From positions 5,351,031-5,415,030 of the forward strand of contig CM034142.1 of NCBI GenBank assembly GCA_019914995.1: DNA of 64,000 nucleotides, in the 5' to 3' direction. Both the position numbers and the translations under genes were made by a program. Below the pieces are notes generated by a model. That model ran no database searches, was not told where the DNA came from, and saw only the letters and a program-made list of their open reading frames with translations. The DNA is from Acanthochlamys bracteata. Lineage: Eukaryota > Streptophyta > Magnoliopsida > Pandanales > Velloziaceae. This document shows, one piece after another, positions 1 through 9,352 of this stretch; the first letter of the stretch is position 1; every line of letters starts with the position of its first letter.

Positions 1-2
1 AA

Positions 3-111
3 TTTCAAAACTTTTATTTTGATGAATTCTGTGACTCGAATGGCTTAACACATAATTTCTCTGCTCTAAGAACTCCCCAACAAAATGGTGTAGTAGAAAG
101 GAAAAAATAGA
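3..111 (+). pseudogene. Integrase core end, frameshifted from the downstream Pol frame
   Basis: Frame 3 reads FYFDEFCDSNGLTHNFSA and then [13 protein letters not shown] before a TAG at 108-110. This is the conserved region around the last acidic residue (Glu) of the DDE integrase core. The downstream Pol continues in frame 1. The break coincides with a run of six A at 102-107, so a one-base length change there is the likely cause. A sequencing or assembly error cannot be excluded in a homopolymer. Confidence 0.8.
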
Positions 112-2304
112 GTGCTAGTAGAAATGGCACGAACAATGCTCATAGAACAGAACCTACCAAAATATTTTTGGGCAGAAGCCGTTAATACTGCATGTCATAT
201 TATTAATCGTGCATTCATTCGCCCCATTCTTAAAAAGACTCCATATGAGCTTTTAAAGGGAAGAATCCCAAATATCGGTTACTTGAGAATCTTTGGATGC
301 AAATGTTTTATCCTCAACAATGGGAAAGATAATCTTGGAAAGTTTGATGCAAAAAGTGATGAAGGTATTTTTCTCGGTTACTCTTCTACGTCAAAAGCTT
401 ATAGAATTTTCAACAAACGAACCATGATTGTTGAAGAATCTATACATGTATTATTTAATAAGTCTAACAATGGGACGAGAAGAAATCGAGAACTAGATGC
501 AGGATCAGAAGAAGAAGAAGAGCTGTTCCCATCGACAGAAAAACAACAGATTACAGAGACCCAAACAGCAGACGAACAGCCAGCTGAAATAACAGAGGAA
601 GGACAGACTCCTGAAATTCTACCTGATCAGACAAAAACCTATGAGCAGACCAGCAGGACTTTCAAGTACAGATCCAGTCATCCACAAGAAAATATACTAG
701 GTGAAGTAAATGAAGGTACAAGAACCAGATCTTACTTTAAAAATAATTTCATGGAATATTCTGCATTTGTATTAAATTTAGAACCAAAATGCATAGATGA
801 TGCATTGACAGACAGTTCATGGATCACTGCCATGCAAGAAGAATTAAATCAGTTTGAAAGAAATAATGTATGGTATCTTGTTAGAAAACCTCCAAATAAA
901 TCCATCATAGGAACAAAATGGGTATTTAGAAATAAATTGGATGAAAATGGCATCATAACTAGAAACAAAGCTAGACTAGTAGCTAAAGGATATAATCAGG
1001 AAGAAGGAATAGATTTTGATGAAACTTATGCTCCTGTTGCACGTCTTGAAGCCATTAGAATACTACTTGCTTTTGCATGTCATAAAGATTTCAAACTTTT
1101 TCAAATGGATGTTAAAAGTGCATTTCTAAATGATTTTTTGAAAGAAGAAGTCTATGTTGAACAACCTCCTGGGTTTGAAAACACAAGCTACCCAAACCAT
1201 GTTTACAAATTGAACAAAGCTCTTTATGATTTGAAACAAGCTCCAAGAATTTGGTATGAAAGGTTAAGCACATTTCTGATTAAAAAAAGCTTCAGTCGAG
1301 GTAAGATTGACTTAACTATGTCAACATTGCATGAAGATAATGACATGTTGATTGTACAAGTATATGTAGATGATATAATATTTGGTGCCACTAATGAAAG
1401 TCTATGCAGAAAATTTTCTGGCTTAATGAAAGAGGAGTTTGAAATGAGCTTGATGGGTGAACTAAATTATTTCCTTGGTCTGCAAATTAAACAACTAAAA
1501 AATGGCATATTCATAAGTCAAAGCAAATACATTAAAGAGTTGATCAAAAAGTTCAACATGGAAGGAAGCAAGGAGATAAGCACTATAATGTCAACCTCTT
1601 GCAAAATGAACCGAGATGAGACAGGTAAAGCAGTTGATCAAAAATTATATAGAGGTATGATTGGATCACTTCTTTATCTTACTGCCAGTAGACCGGACAT
1701 TCAATTTAGTGTATGCCTATGTGCTAGATTTCAAAGTGATCCAAAAGAGTCTCACATGATAGCTGTAAAACGAATCATTAGATACTTGGTAGGAACTAAA
1801 GAATTAGGATTATTCTATCCAAGAGGCTGTGAATTTAATTTATATGCCTATGCTGACGCCGACTTTGGTGGATGCAAGCTTGATAGAAAGAGCACAAGTG
1901 GCTCTTGTCAGTTTTTAGAAGGTTGTCTGATCTCATGGTGCTCTAGAAAACAACCTTCAGTGGCGATGTCAACTGCCGAAGCAGAATACATAGCCGCTCG
2001 AAGTTGCTGCTCTCAGGTACTTTGGATAAAACAACAACTTCTTGATTTTGGCTGTGATTTTAAGAATGTGCCTATATTCTGTGACAATACAAGTGCCATT
2101 AAGTTAACCAAAAATCCCATTCAACACTCACGCACAAAGCACATAGATTTAAGACATCATTTCATTAGAGAGCATGTTGAATGCAATAATATAGTGTTAA
2201 ACTTTGTTAATTCTGAAAATCAACTAGCTGACATCTTCATTAAACCTTTAGGACTTGACTCATTCATAAAAATCTGCCATGAGATAGGTTTATGTGTCAT
2301 ATAA
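112..2304 (+). CDS. Copia Pol polyprotein, C-terminal part: integrase tail, reverse transcriptase, RNase H
   Basis: A 730-codon open frame. Integrase C-terminal region comes first (about residues 1-130, with [15 protein letters not shown] and [10 protein letters not shown]), then an acidic linker. The Copia RT starts near residue 230 ([33 protein letters not shown]) and has the catalytic YVDD box near residue 422. RNase H follows ([43 protein letters not shown]). Upstream, bases 3-110 encode more integrase ([11 protein letters not shown], with the last catalytic Glu) in another frame; the frames are split by the six-A run at 102-107. The true start is left of the window, so the first ATG is arbitrary. 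In Sireviruses Pol is made as part of a Gag-Pol polyprotein. Only the frameshift argues against function within this part. Confidence 0.92.
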   Translation: MLVEMARTMLIEQNLPKYFWAEAVNTACHIINRAFIRPILKKTPYELLKGRIPNIGYLRIFGCKCFILNNGKDNLGKFDAKSDEGIFLGYSSTSKAYRIFNKRTMIVEESIHVLFNKSNNGTRRNRELDAGSEEEEELFPSTEKQQITETQTADEQPAEITEEGQTPEILPDQTKTYEQTSRTFKYRSSHPQENILGEVNEGTRTRSYFKNNFMEYSAFVLNLEPKCIDDALTDSSWITAMQEELNQFERNNVWYLVRKPPNKSIIGTKWVFRNKLDENGIITRNKARLVAKGYNQEEGIDFDETYAPVARLEAIRILLAFACHKDFKLFQMDVKSAFLNDFLKEEVYVEQPPGFENTSYPNHVYKLNKALYDLKQAPRIWYERLSTFLIKKSFSRGKIDLTMSTLHEDNDMLIVQVYVDDIIFGATNESLCRKFSGLMKEEFEMSLMGELNYFLGLQIKQLKNGIFISQSKYIKELIKKFNMEGSKEISTIMSTSCKMNRDETGKAVDQKLYRGMIGSLLYLTASRPDIQFSVCLCARFQSDPKESHMIAVKRIIRYLVGTKELGLFYPRGCEFNLYAYADADFGGCKLDRKSTSGSCQFLEGCLISWCSRKQPSVAMSTAEAEYIAARSCCSQVLWIKQQLLDFGCDFKNVPIFCDNTSAIKLTKNPIQHSRTKHIDLRHHFIREHVECNNIVLNFVNSENQLADIFIKPLGLDSFIKICHEIGLCVI

Positions 2305-2403
2305 CTATGCTCTATTCTGTCTCTGTACGTACTTAGATTTCAGCATGGTTACAGTCGCACAACAGTCGACTGCAACTGATAGAACTATAGTAAGCAGCTG
2401 ACC

Positions 2404-2426
2404 GGTCACGTGCTGAGCACATGACC
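2404..2426. promoter_or_regulatory. Near-perfect palindrome with a G-box between pol and the env-like ORF
   Basis: Bases 2404-2414 and 2416-2426 are inverted copies with one mismatch around a single base, and the left arm holds CACGTG (2407-2412), a plant G-box core. A second palindrome, CAGTCGACTG, lies at 2363-2372 and a TATA-like GTATAAG at about 2453-2459. The env-like ATG follows at 2569 after a CT-rich leader. The arrangement could be an internal promoter for the env-like ORF. The palindromes are seen; promoter activity is inference. Confidence 0.35.
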
Positions 2427-2568
2427 CAGCTGACTCATACTAGGCTGTATGCAGTATAAGCTAACCCGACTGGGCAGCTCCTCACAACTCGTCGTCTTCA
2501 TTTCAAATTTCCCTCTCCCTCTCGAATCCTAAATCTCAAACCCTAAGCCAAATTCCCAAACCTCTGCA

Positions 2569-4059
2569 ATGGCCAAGAAAAATCAGAAAACTCAAGCAAG
2601 AAGCTCCAGAACTTTCCACGACCATGACGAGAGATTCATCGGCAAGGAGGAATTCGAGAAATACAGTCGGCAGCTAGCAATTCCAATTCTGACGCCGGCA
2701 AGTGTGAATTTCGACGACTTCAACTACTACGGCCTTGAAGTGGATGAAATTTTTGAGGCACAAGGATGGACAGCGTTCAATGAGTGGCCGGGAGAATTTT
2801 CAGAGGAATGTGTCAAAATGTTCTACGCCAATCTTCATCCGACCGGTGGCACCTCTGTTCAGACCATGGTTAATGGAATCGAGATCAACCTGGAAGCGCG
2901 ATCCATGTCCTTAATGCTCGATCTACCTTACCGAGAAGAGATGCCGCCTGCCAGTGACTCCAAACTGAATTACCTCAAGCAAGCACTGGAAACAGAGGTT
3001 GTAACAAAGCTCCAATATGCGTCGGCCGCCCACTTACCTCTATTGTCGAGAGCTCTCTGCCATGTCATCTCCAAAGTAATAGTTCCTCGGTCTGGAAGCC
3101 GCAACATTATCACCAACTACGACGCCTTTCTGTTATGGAGGTTGATGAAGAAATTGCCAATCAACATCTGTGCGGTGATGTTGCACCACATGATGAGAGT
3201 CTTCAAGTCTGGCAGTAAGCACTTCCCATACCCTCATATTATATGTAGGATATGTCAATTCAAGGCTGTACCTACGGGAACCCTACAAGTGAAAAAGATG
3301 ATAAGGATGGATGCCAAGTTCTTGAGAGGAATCATTGAAGCAGAGGAAAGGCTAACGTTCAAGCACACTTCAGTTGACAATAACTCTACAAGTGCCACAA
3401 CAGCTCAGCTGACTCAGTGCTTGACAAATATTCTCAATGTCATCCTGGAGCAAACTAAGGAAATTCAGAAGCTGAACATAACCTTTGAAGAGCTCAAGGA
3501 CGCCATCTACCAACCAGGGCACCCAAAGAACAAGTCTGCCAGAGATGAACTTGAGACTGGACAGACGGATGCAGAGGAAAATGCACAGGAAGATGGGCAG
3601 GAGGATGGACAGATGAATGCAGATTACTATAATATGGGAAGCAATGATCATTCAGCATCTCCAGACAAAGCAACCAAGCACATGGAATCACCTGAAGAAT
3701 GCCCAGCTGAAGGAGCCATTGAAGAACCTGATGCAGAAACTGAGCCATTATCAATTATCGTTTATGAAGCTCCTTTGCCTGAAGAATCACTGTCCAAAGA
3801 TATCCCAACAGAGCTCCAACATGAACCCCTTACCACTGAACCTCCTATCTCTGAACCCCCATCAGCTCCCTCAACCGTTCCTAGCCTTCCCCCTAAGCGC
3901 AGGAACCAAAAACGCAAAGCTCACAAACCAGTCTCCAGCTCACAAGCCCTTGTTGATGAGGATGTAGAAATACTTCCTCCATCTTCTGCAGCTAAACCAA
4001 AACATCAACGTCCTAGACCTCCTGGCTGTAGAACATCATCTAAGCGTAGAAACAACTAG
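2569..4059 (+). CDS. Sirevirus env-like / putative plant transposon protein
   Basis: An intact 496-codon ORF between pol and the 3' LTR, the position of the env-like ORF of Sireviruses. Residues about 25-260 resemble the conserved plant-transposon domain found in such ORFs (WPGEFSEECVKMFYANL near residues 74-90, a long helical middle, and a KHFPYPHIICRICQ stretch near 218-231). Residues about 275-310 are a probable coiled coil, followed by an acidic low-complexity part (about 320-400) and a Pro/Ser-rich basic tail with possible nuclear-localisation signals (PPKRRNQKRKAHKP, SSKRRNN). I see no signal peptide, furin-like site or clear transmembrane segment, so an envelope role is not supported by the sequence. 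The start ATG is preceded by an untranslated CT-rich leader. The function of this protein family is not established. Confidence 0.82.
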   Translation: MAKKNQKTQARSSRTFHDHDERFIGKEEFEKYSRQLAIPILTPASVNFDDFNYYGLEVDEIFEAQGWTAFNEWPGEFSEECVKMFYANLHPTGGTSVQTMVNGIEINLEARSMSLMLDLPYREEMPPASDSKLNYLKQALETEVVTKLQYASAAHLPLLSRALCHVISKVIVPRSGSRNIITNYDAFLLWRLMKKLPINICAVMLHHMMRVFKSGSKHFPYPHIICRICQFKAVPTGTLQVKKMIRMDAKFLRGIIEAEERLTFKHTSVDNNSTSATTAQLTQCLTNILNVILEQTKEIQKLNITFEELKDAIYQPGHPKNKSARDELETGQTDAEENAQEDGQEDGQMNADYYNMGSNDHSASPDKATKHMESPEECPAEGAIEEPDAETEPLSIIVYEAPLPEESLSKDIPTELQHEPLTTEPPISEPPSAPSTVPSLPPKRRNQKRKAHKPVSSSQALVDEDVEILPPSSAAKPKHQRPRPPGCRTSSKRRNN

Positions 4060-4475
4060 TTGAAAACTTAGCTTAGGCTTAGTTTCATTATCTGCTTAGA
4101 TGTATGTTTTATGTGACTGGATGTTTGCTTGTTTATGTTTTATGCTTAAATGAATGACTGCACTTTTCGTTATATGTCTTCTGCCTAACCTGTCACAATC
4201 TAGCAATGTTACATAAGCCTTTTGAAATGACAAAAGGGGGAGAAAGAAGAAGAATTATTGTTAGAAGGGGAGAAAGAAGTATTACTAAAGAGGGAGAAAA
4301 ATTTCTGGCTCAATCTAAGGGGGAGCCATGAGCAATAAACAGATAAGTAAAATAGATGCACCAGTTGAGGGGGAGTCATGAAAAGGTATGGCAAATTTTC
4401 AATTCAAATTTATGGCTTACAAAAACATAAATCAATAATTCTTAATTTGTTTGTCATCATCAAAAAGGGGGAGAT
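4060..4475 (+). promoter_or_regulatory. Sirevirus 3' untranslated region with repeated polypurine tracts
   Basis: This gene-free stretch between the env-like stop and the 3' LTR holds four exact GGGGGAG motifs at 4236-4242, 4319-4325, 4369-4375 and 4467-4473, plus shorter relatives at 4267-4272 and 4292-4296. The last copy ends two bases before the LTR and is the expected primer for plus-strand DNA synthesis. Multiple polypurine tracts before the 3' LTR are a known feature of Sireviruses. The role of the extra copies is not known from the sequence. Confidence 0.8.
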
Positions 4476-4614
4476 TGTTGGAAATACAAGGATAATTTTG
4501 ATGATAACAAAGAATTAAGAACTATGATTTATATAAAACTAATAATCTGAAAACAAGTCTGCAGGATTAGACAAACAAGATCATTTAATTTACAGTAGAC
4601 AAAACAGCCATCAT

Positions 4615-4760
4615 ACAGCCAACCGTTATGCTACTACAAACTGGACAGAGGACAGCACACCGGACAGAGGATGCCACAGCTAAATAACAGCCAACTGCTA
4701 TGCTGCTACTGAAGCTGGACAGAGAACAACATACGGGACAGGGGATGCAACAGCCACATT
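4615..4760 (+). repeat. 72-bp tandem repeat in LTR U3
   Basis: Two consecutive imperfect copies start ACAGCCAAC(C/T)G at 4615 and 4687, each with a CTGGACAGAG box and a GGACAG(A/G)GGATG box. Tandem boxes upstream of the TATA element are typical of LTR enhancers. The repeat is seen; enhancer function is inference. Confidence 0.6.
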
Positions 4761-5245
4761 ATAGTCAGTTGTTTGGCTACTGAAGTATATGCAGACTTCT
4801 CTGTTTCGGGACAAACCCATATGTTCAACGGCAACGAAGTTTCCCTTGCCTTCAAAAATCACCTGCACTCACAACGGACTGAAGGACCTCAAACAGAAAA
4901 TTTACAAGAGCTAGAATCATCTTCACTTTCACACAAAAGGGAAGCTCAATAATCAAGGAAAGAAAGCAGTCAAAGTCCTTGATCAGTCAAGCGGTCAACC
5001 TGCACTGCATTTATTATGGACATACCATATCAGCTCATCAGCTCACCGAAATTCAAACAGAAGCTTAGCTGAATTAAGCACTCAACCGTTGGCAGCAAAT
5101 TCAAATCTCTTCAACGCATTCAATGCAACAAAGACTTTGCACAAAAACAGCTGAAGAACCACTGGACAACACCATTCCTTCTCTGACGTGAAGAACCGAG
5201 CGCCAATAGCAACGTTCCTCAACCGCTCCTGCACAGGAAAGATGC

Positions 5246-5255
5246 TTTATAAAAA
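5246..5255 (+). promoter_or_regulatory. TATA box of the Sirevirus LTR
   Basis: TTTATAAAAA lies mid-LTR, followed after about 30 bases by an A/G-rich leader, as expected for the U3/R junction of a plant LTR promoter. No other TATA-like site in this LTR is as good. Confidence 0.55.
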
Positions 5256-6099
5256 GGGAGTCACAGCAACGAGGAAACGTGGTGGAGAAATAGAGAAAAA
5301 CAGGGAGAAAACATAAAGAAAATAGAAGTAGAGAGAACTCAAGCAAAAACAGAGATATACAAGAACTCTACCACTCTACACAGAAACTCCCACTGCCGGT
5401 CACGAACTTGACTACTCCACACAAACAAATCTTGCTGCAAATCATACTGAAGAAATACCTCACCAATCTCTCCGATCATCTCATCTGAATCACCGATTAA
5501 ACACCCAACATTCATGAGATAGATCTTGCACTCAATACTTGTTTATTTTCTTGCAACTTGTCACTTACAGTGTAAAGGTGGTGCTGGATGCACCGGTAAA
5601 GGAAGCTCGGGTTGAGCTTAGTGTAAGCTCTTAGACCTTGTAATAGTGCTAGCAAATCAGCCAGGGGGACAGGCGTGTCCAGGAGGCTGGTAGGGGTTGT
5701 CTTGGCGAAGAAACCCGGTAGAATATGTGTGCTTGGCGAAGCACTTCGCTCTAGGTGTATTTGTAGCATATTAAAGGTCTAGTGAAGCTTTGGCTTTGGT
5801 GATAGAGCGACCGTGGATGTAGGCAAAGGGGTTTTGCCGAACCACGTTAAAAATTCTGAGCACTATTCTTTGTTACTTCTGTTAGTAAACACACTAACTC
5901 TTCTGTCTGCAGGTGACAGTATTGACACAGCCGGCTGCTAGCTCTCTGCCAGTAGGATAACAAATTTGATAAAATTTTTTATAGACCAACTCAATTCATC
6001 CCTCCCCTCTTGAGTTAAGCTTGCAGGAATATCTAACAATTAATTAGTTTAAGTATAATTTTAATTAGTACGATGCTAACATTTAAAAATTTTGAATAG

Positions 6100-6211
6100 A
6101 ATAGATAAAACTTGGACACATATTACCGATTAGTTATCGGGGGAGTATACAAATGAAGTAAGACTTTTCACGCAATTTACTAAAAAGATCATCTACACAA
6201 TGTTAGGGAGA
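6100..6211 (+). pseudogene. CACTA transposase-associated domain, first half
   Basis: One frame reads TWTHITD, a stop, then LSGEYTNEVRLFTQFTKK and further residues to the Gypsy LTR. This matches the start of the plant CACTA transposase-associated domain (SW..ISDRL..EY..GV.EF..FA pattern). The Cys-rich second half is found 7.3 kb downstream at 13560. One in-frame TAG is present. Confidence 0.6.
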
Positions 6212-6214
6212 TGT

Positions 6215-7300
6215 TGATAAGTATATAATAGTATACAATTTTATATATCATTTTACCATAATGAAAATAATAATTTATTACATTTATAAGCTAATTACCT
6301 TTTTTTTTTAAATGTGTAGGAAATAAGGAGCTAATGATACAAGAAATGGAAAATCAAAGAGGAAGCATCAAGGAAAATTCAAAGAAAAGTCAAGTTGTAA
6401 TGGGCTTTGCAATCTTAAGGCCCAAAACAACAATCCAAGTAAAAAGTAAGAAAAAAAAAAAAGATATATATTTGGAAAGTCTAACATATGAGGGGAGAAC
6501 TTTTAGGAAGGGGTTTTGAGGAGGAAAGGATTTTCAACAGAGCCCTAATCTTGAAATTTTTCTCTAAGCCGGAGAAAACATTTATCTCTCTCTCTCTCTA
6601 AATTTTTAACCCTAGATTTCCTTCCTTTTAATTCATAAAAAAAGAGAGTGAGAAAATGAGAGGAATATAAGAGAAGAACAGATAGGGGATTAGAAAGAGA
6701 GGCAACAAAGGACAGAATTAAAATCCACGGAGTAGAGGGAGATTCGGGAAGACAAACAACAGCGAAGGAGATCCAGATTTGGTGGAGAGCCACTACCATC
6801 ACAAATCAGCAGTCCAGATCGCCATTCATTGGGCAGTTATAATGATACAGAAAGTTTCATTAGAGCCACCACCGAAATTTGGATCCAAACTGCTGGAGTG
6901 TAAGTTTAGATTTACTTTCTTTTCTCATATTTAATATCTCATACAATATTGTTGTGTATAATATTAGCATGAGTAGCTAAATCTTTTAAGTTAGAGTTAG
7001 GATAAAATCTTAATAAATTGATTTATTTCTTAAATATTATGTGATGTATGAATTTTTTTTCTTAATTATGAGTTGTTAATCCTCGTATGGAAAGATGTTT
7101 AGCTATTAAATTTATATGTTTTATCAACATTGAATTTGATATCTAGATTAGTTTATTAATTGTGTTTCTGAAAATCAATCGGAGCATAGTTTATGAATCA
7201 TAGGATTAATAACTATAGTGAGTATTTACTGGACCAAAGTGAATGCAATTATATAATTCATAATTTCGAGGGACTTTATGCATCTTTAGTAATTTCCTGA
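6215..7300 (+). repeat. Gypsy 5' LTR, truncated at its 3' side
   Basis: Aligns by eye with 12047-13150 over its whole length: shared blocks include GGAAATAAGGAGCTAATGAT, GAGGAAAGGATTTTCAA, CAGAAAGTTTCATTAGAGCC and GACTTTATGCATC. After about 7290 the similarity stops, while the 3' LTR continues for another 370 bases with the usual LTR end. The deletion therefore removed the LTR end, primer binding site, gag and part of the protease lead-in. Long minus-strand ORFs over this repeat and its partner are shadows. Confidence 0.8.
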
Positions 7301-7344
7301 AAAAGAATGTAACTGCAGTGTTGAAAGCGAGCTCCAATAAAGCT

Positions 7345-7695
7345 TGATGATTCAGATAGTTCTGATATTCCTATCATTATTAGTGCCAAGAAACTTGAAC
7401 GTGCTATATGGACCTAGGTGCAAGCATCAACTTGATGTCTTTTTCTATTTATAAAGAGTTGGGTTTGGAAAGAATAAAGAAGACCACTGCATGCCTCGAA
7501 CTTGCTGACCATTCTATACGGCATTACATAAATATTATAGAGGATGTTTTAGTTTAATTTGATAAATTAATTTTTCCTGTATGTTTTATTGTTTTAAACA
7601 TAGAGCAAAACTTAAGGAGTGATCGTGAGATCACTATTCTTCTTGGTCATCCATTCATAGTTACTGCAGACACATGTATCAACGTGAAAAAATGT
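7345..7695 (+). pseudogene. Gypsy retroviral-type aspartic protease relic
   Basis: The frame reads DDSDSSDIPIIISAKKLERA, a stop, then DLGASINLMSFSIYKELGL in an offset frame, then EREITILLGHPF-like residues (DREITILLGHPFIVTADTCI). DLGAS is the protease active-site box of Athila-type elements. A stop follows EDVLV. Not functional. Confidence 0.75.
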
Positions 7696-7837
7696 CACCC
7701 TCATAATGATAGTGTTGGGTGAAACATTCAAATTCAAAGTGTATCATGCTTTAAAACATCTTTCATTTTTCTTAAGATTCTTTCTTTTCTGTTGATTTAT
7801 TAGATCCACTAATCGATTTTCTTGTTTTGTAGAAAAA

Positions 7838-9330
7838 ATGCAAAATGATTTAGAAGCTGCATTAATTATAGATGTGGGAAAGAGCGATATTTCTAATGAT
7901 ATGATTGCTGCCCTGAATGTGTTAAAACCAATTCAACGTAGTTATAGAGTCTCATTTGAACCTGTAGAGATGAACAAGATAAGAATAGGGCCATCTATTA
8001 TAGTTTCTCCTAAGTTAGAACTCAAATCATTGTCTGAAATCTAAAATATGCATTCCTATGTGATAATGAAACCCTTCCAGTTATCATATCTCCAGATCTT
8101 ACAGTTAGAGAAGAGAAAAGTTTAATTGGTATCCTAAGAGAACATAGTACAACAACAGGTTGGACAATAGCTGATATAAAAGGTGTTAATCATGTGATGT
8201 GTATGCATACAATTTTAATAAAGATGATGCCGAGCCTACATGTGAAAGCCAAAAAAGATGGGAGTAATCTATCCAATCTCTAATAGTAGATGGTGCAAAT
8301 AGTACCTAAAAAATATAGTGTGACACTGATAAAATTGAGAATAATGAGTTGACCCCTATAAGAATAACTACTGGATGGCGTGTTTATATTAATTATAGAA
8401 ATTGAATTCTGCGACAAAAAAAAATCATTTTCTTTTATCTTTCATAGATCAAATACTTGAACGCTTAGCTAACCACTCACATTACTATTTTCAGGATGGT
8501 TTTTCAAATTATAGTCAAATTTTAATTGCGCCGGAAGATCAAGAGAAAATAACTTTCACTTATCCATTTGACACTTTTGCCTATAGGAGAATACCTTTTG
8601 GTTTGTACAATGCTCCAGCAACATTTCAAAAATGCATGATGGCTATATTTTCTGATATGGTGGAGAGGATTATTGAGTTATTTATGGATGACATTTTAGT
8701 TTTTGGATTTTCTTTTGATAGATGTCTTGATAACTTAAAATTGGTTTTATGTAGATGTGAATAAACGAATTTGGTTTTGAGTTGAGAAAAATGTCATTTT
8801 ATGGTTAGACAAGAAATTGTGTTAGGACATGTGGTTTCTAGTAAAAGAATTGAGGTGGATAGAGCTAAAATTGAAATTATTAAAAATTTACCTCCTCCTC
8901 CTACTTTAAAAGTTTCATAGGCCATGCTGGATTTTATAAAAGATTAATTAAAGATTTTCTCTAAAATAACTAAGCCTGATGTTGTGTTTGGTTTTGATTA
9001 AAATTGTTTGGATGCATTCAATAATCTGAAAAATGCCTTAACTACTGCTCTTATCATTACTGCTCCTGATTAGAATTTATCATTTGAATTAATATGTGAT
9101 ATTTCAGATTATACTATTGGTATAGTTCGAAGTCAACGAATTGATAAACTGCCAGATGTTAGATATTATGCTATCAAGACTTTGAGTGATGCACAATTTT
9201 ATTATTCAACAATAGAATAAGAGTTGCTTACTATGGTGATTATTTTAGAAAATTTCACCCATATATTTTTAGTTCTACAATTATTGTATTTACTGACCAT
9301 GCTGCTCTTAAGTATTTATTGACTAAAAAT
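7838..9330 (+). pseudogene. Gypsy reverse transcriptase and RNase H relic
   Basis: The lead-in reads LKYAFL-like and TLPVIISPDLTVREEKSLIG, GWTIADIKGVNHVMCMHTIL in shifting frames. The RT core is open at 8402-8764 and contains GFSNYSQILIAPEDQEKITF, FGLYNAPATFQKCMMAIFSD and the catalytic FMDD box, with the MDD form usual in this branch. RNase H relics (LICDISDYTIGIV; a TDHAALKYLL-like block near 9295) follow with several stops and frameshifts. The order and motifs identify Ty3/Gypsy, Athila-like. It cannot make an active polymerase. Confidence 0.82.
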
Positions 9331-9352
9331 ATGCAAAGTGTAGGTTGATTCG

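Larger units (their letters stand above)
1..6038 (+). mobile_element. Sirevirus-type Ty1/Copia retrotransposon, 3' part (left end outside window)
   Basis: The segment reads in order: end of integrase, reverse transcriptase, RNase H, a separate env-like ORF, several GGGGGAG polypurine tracts and a 3' LTR that starts TGTTGGAAAT and ends ATCTAACA. A separate ORF between pol and the 3' LTR, together with repeated polypurine tracts, is the hallmark of the Sirevirus lineage of plant Copia elements. The 5' LTR, gag and protease would lie left of base 1, so the target-site duplication cannot be checked. Apart from one A-run frameshift at 102-107 the visible coding part is open, so this is the youngest-looking large element here. 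It probably sits in the 5' part of the CACTA element that resumes at 6039. Confidence 0.88.
4476..6038 (+). repeat. Sirevirus 3' LTR
   Basis: Starts TGTTGGAAATACAAGG directly after the terminal polypurine tract and ends TATCTAACA, giving TG...CA termini and an inverted TGTTGG/CTAACA end pair. The 1,563 bp length suits a Sirevirus LTR. Inside are two 72-bp direct repeats (4615-4686 and 4687-about 4760), a TATA box (5246-5255) and a 3' segment with the GTAGGCAAAGGGGTTTTGCC motif near 5820. The same motif recurs in a decayed solo LTR near 25700. The partner 5' LTR is outside the window. Confidence 0.85.

Noticed and set aside
3370-3967. Three ORFs overlapping the env-like ORF in other frames/strand
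   Set aside because: They are by-products of a repetitive acidic/Pro-rich coding region and have no domain features.
2569-4059. Interpreting the Sirevirus extra ORF as a true retroviral envelope
   Set aside because: No signal peptide, cleavage site or clear transmembrane segment could be seen.
6545-6802. Minus-strand ORF in the Gypsy LTR, with a relative at 12458-12661
   Set aside because: Both lie in LTR copies and are not conserved as a frame; explained by LTR sequence.
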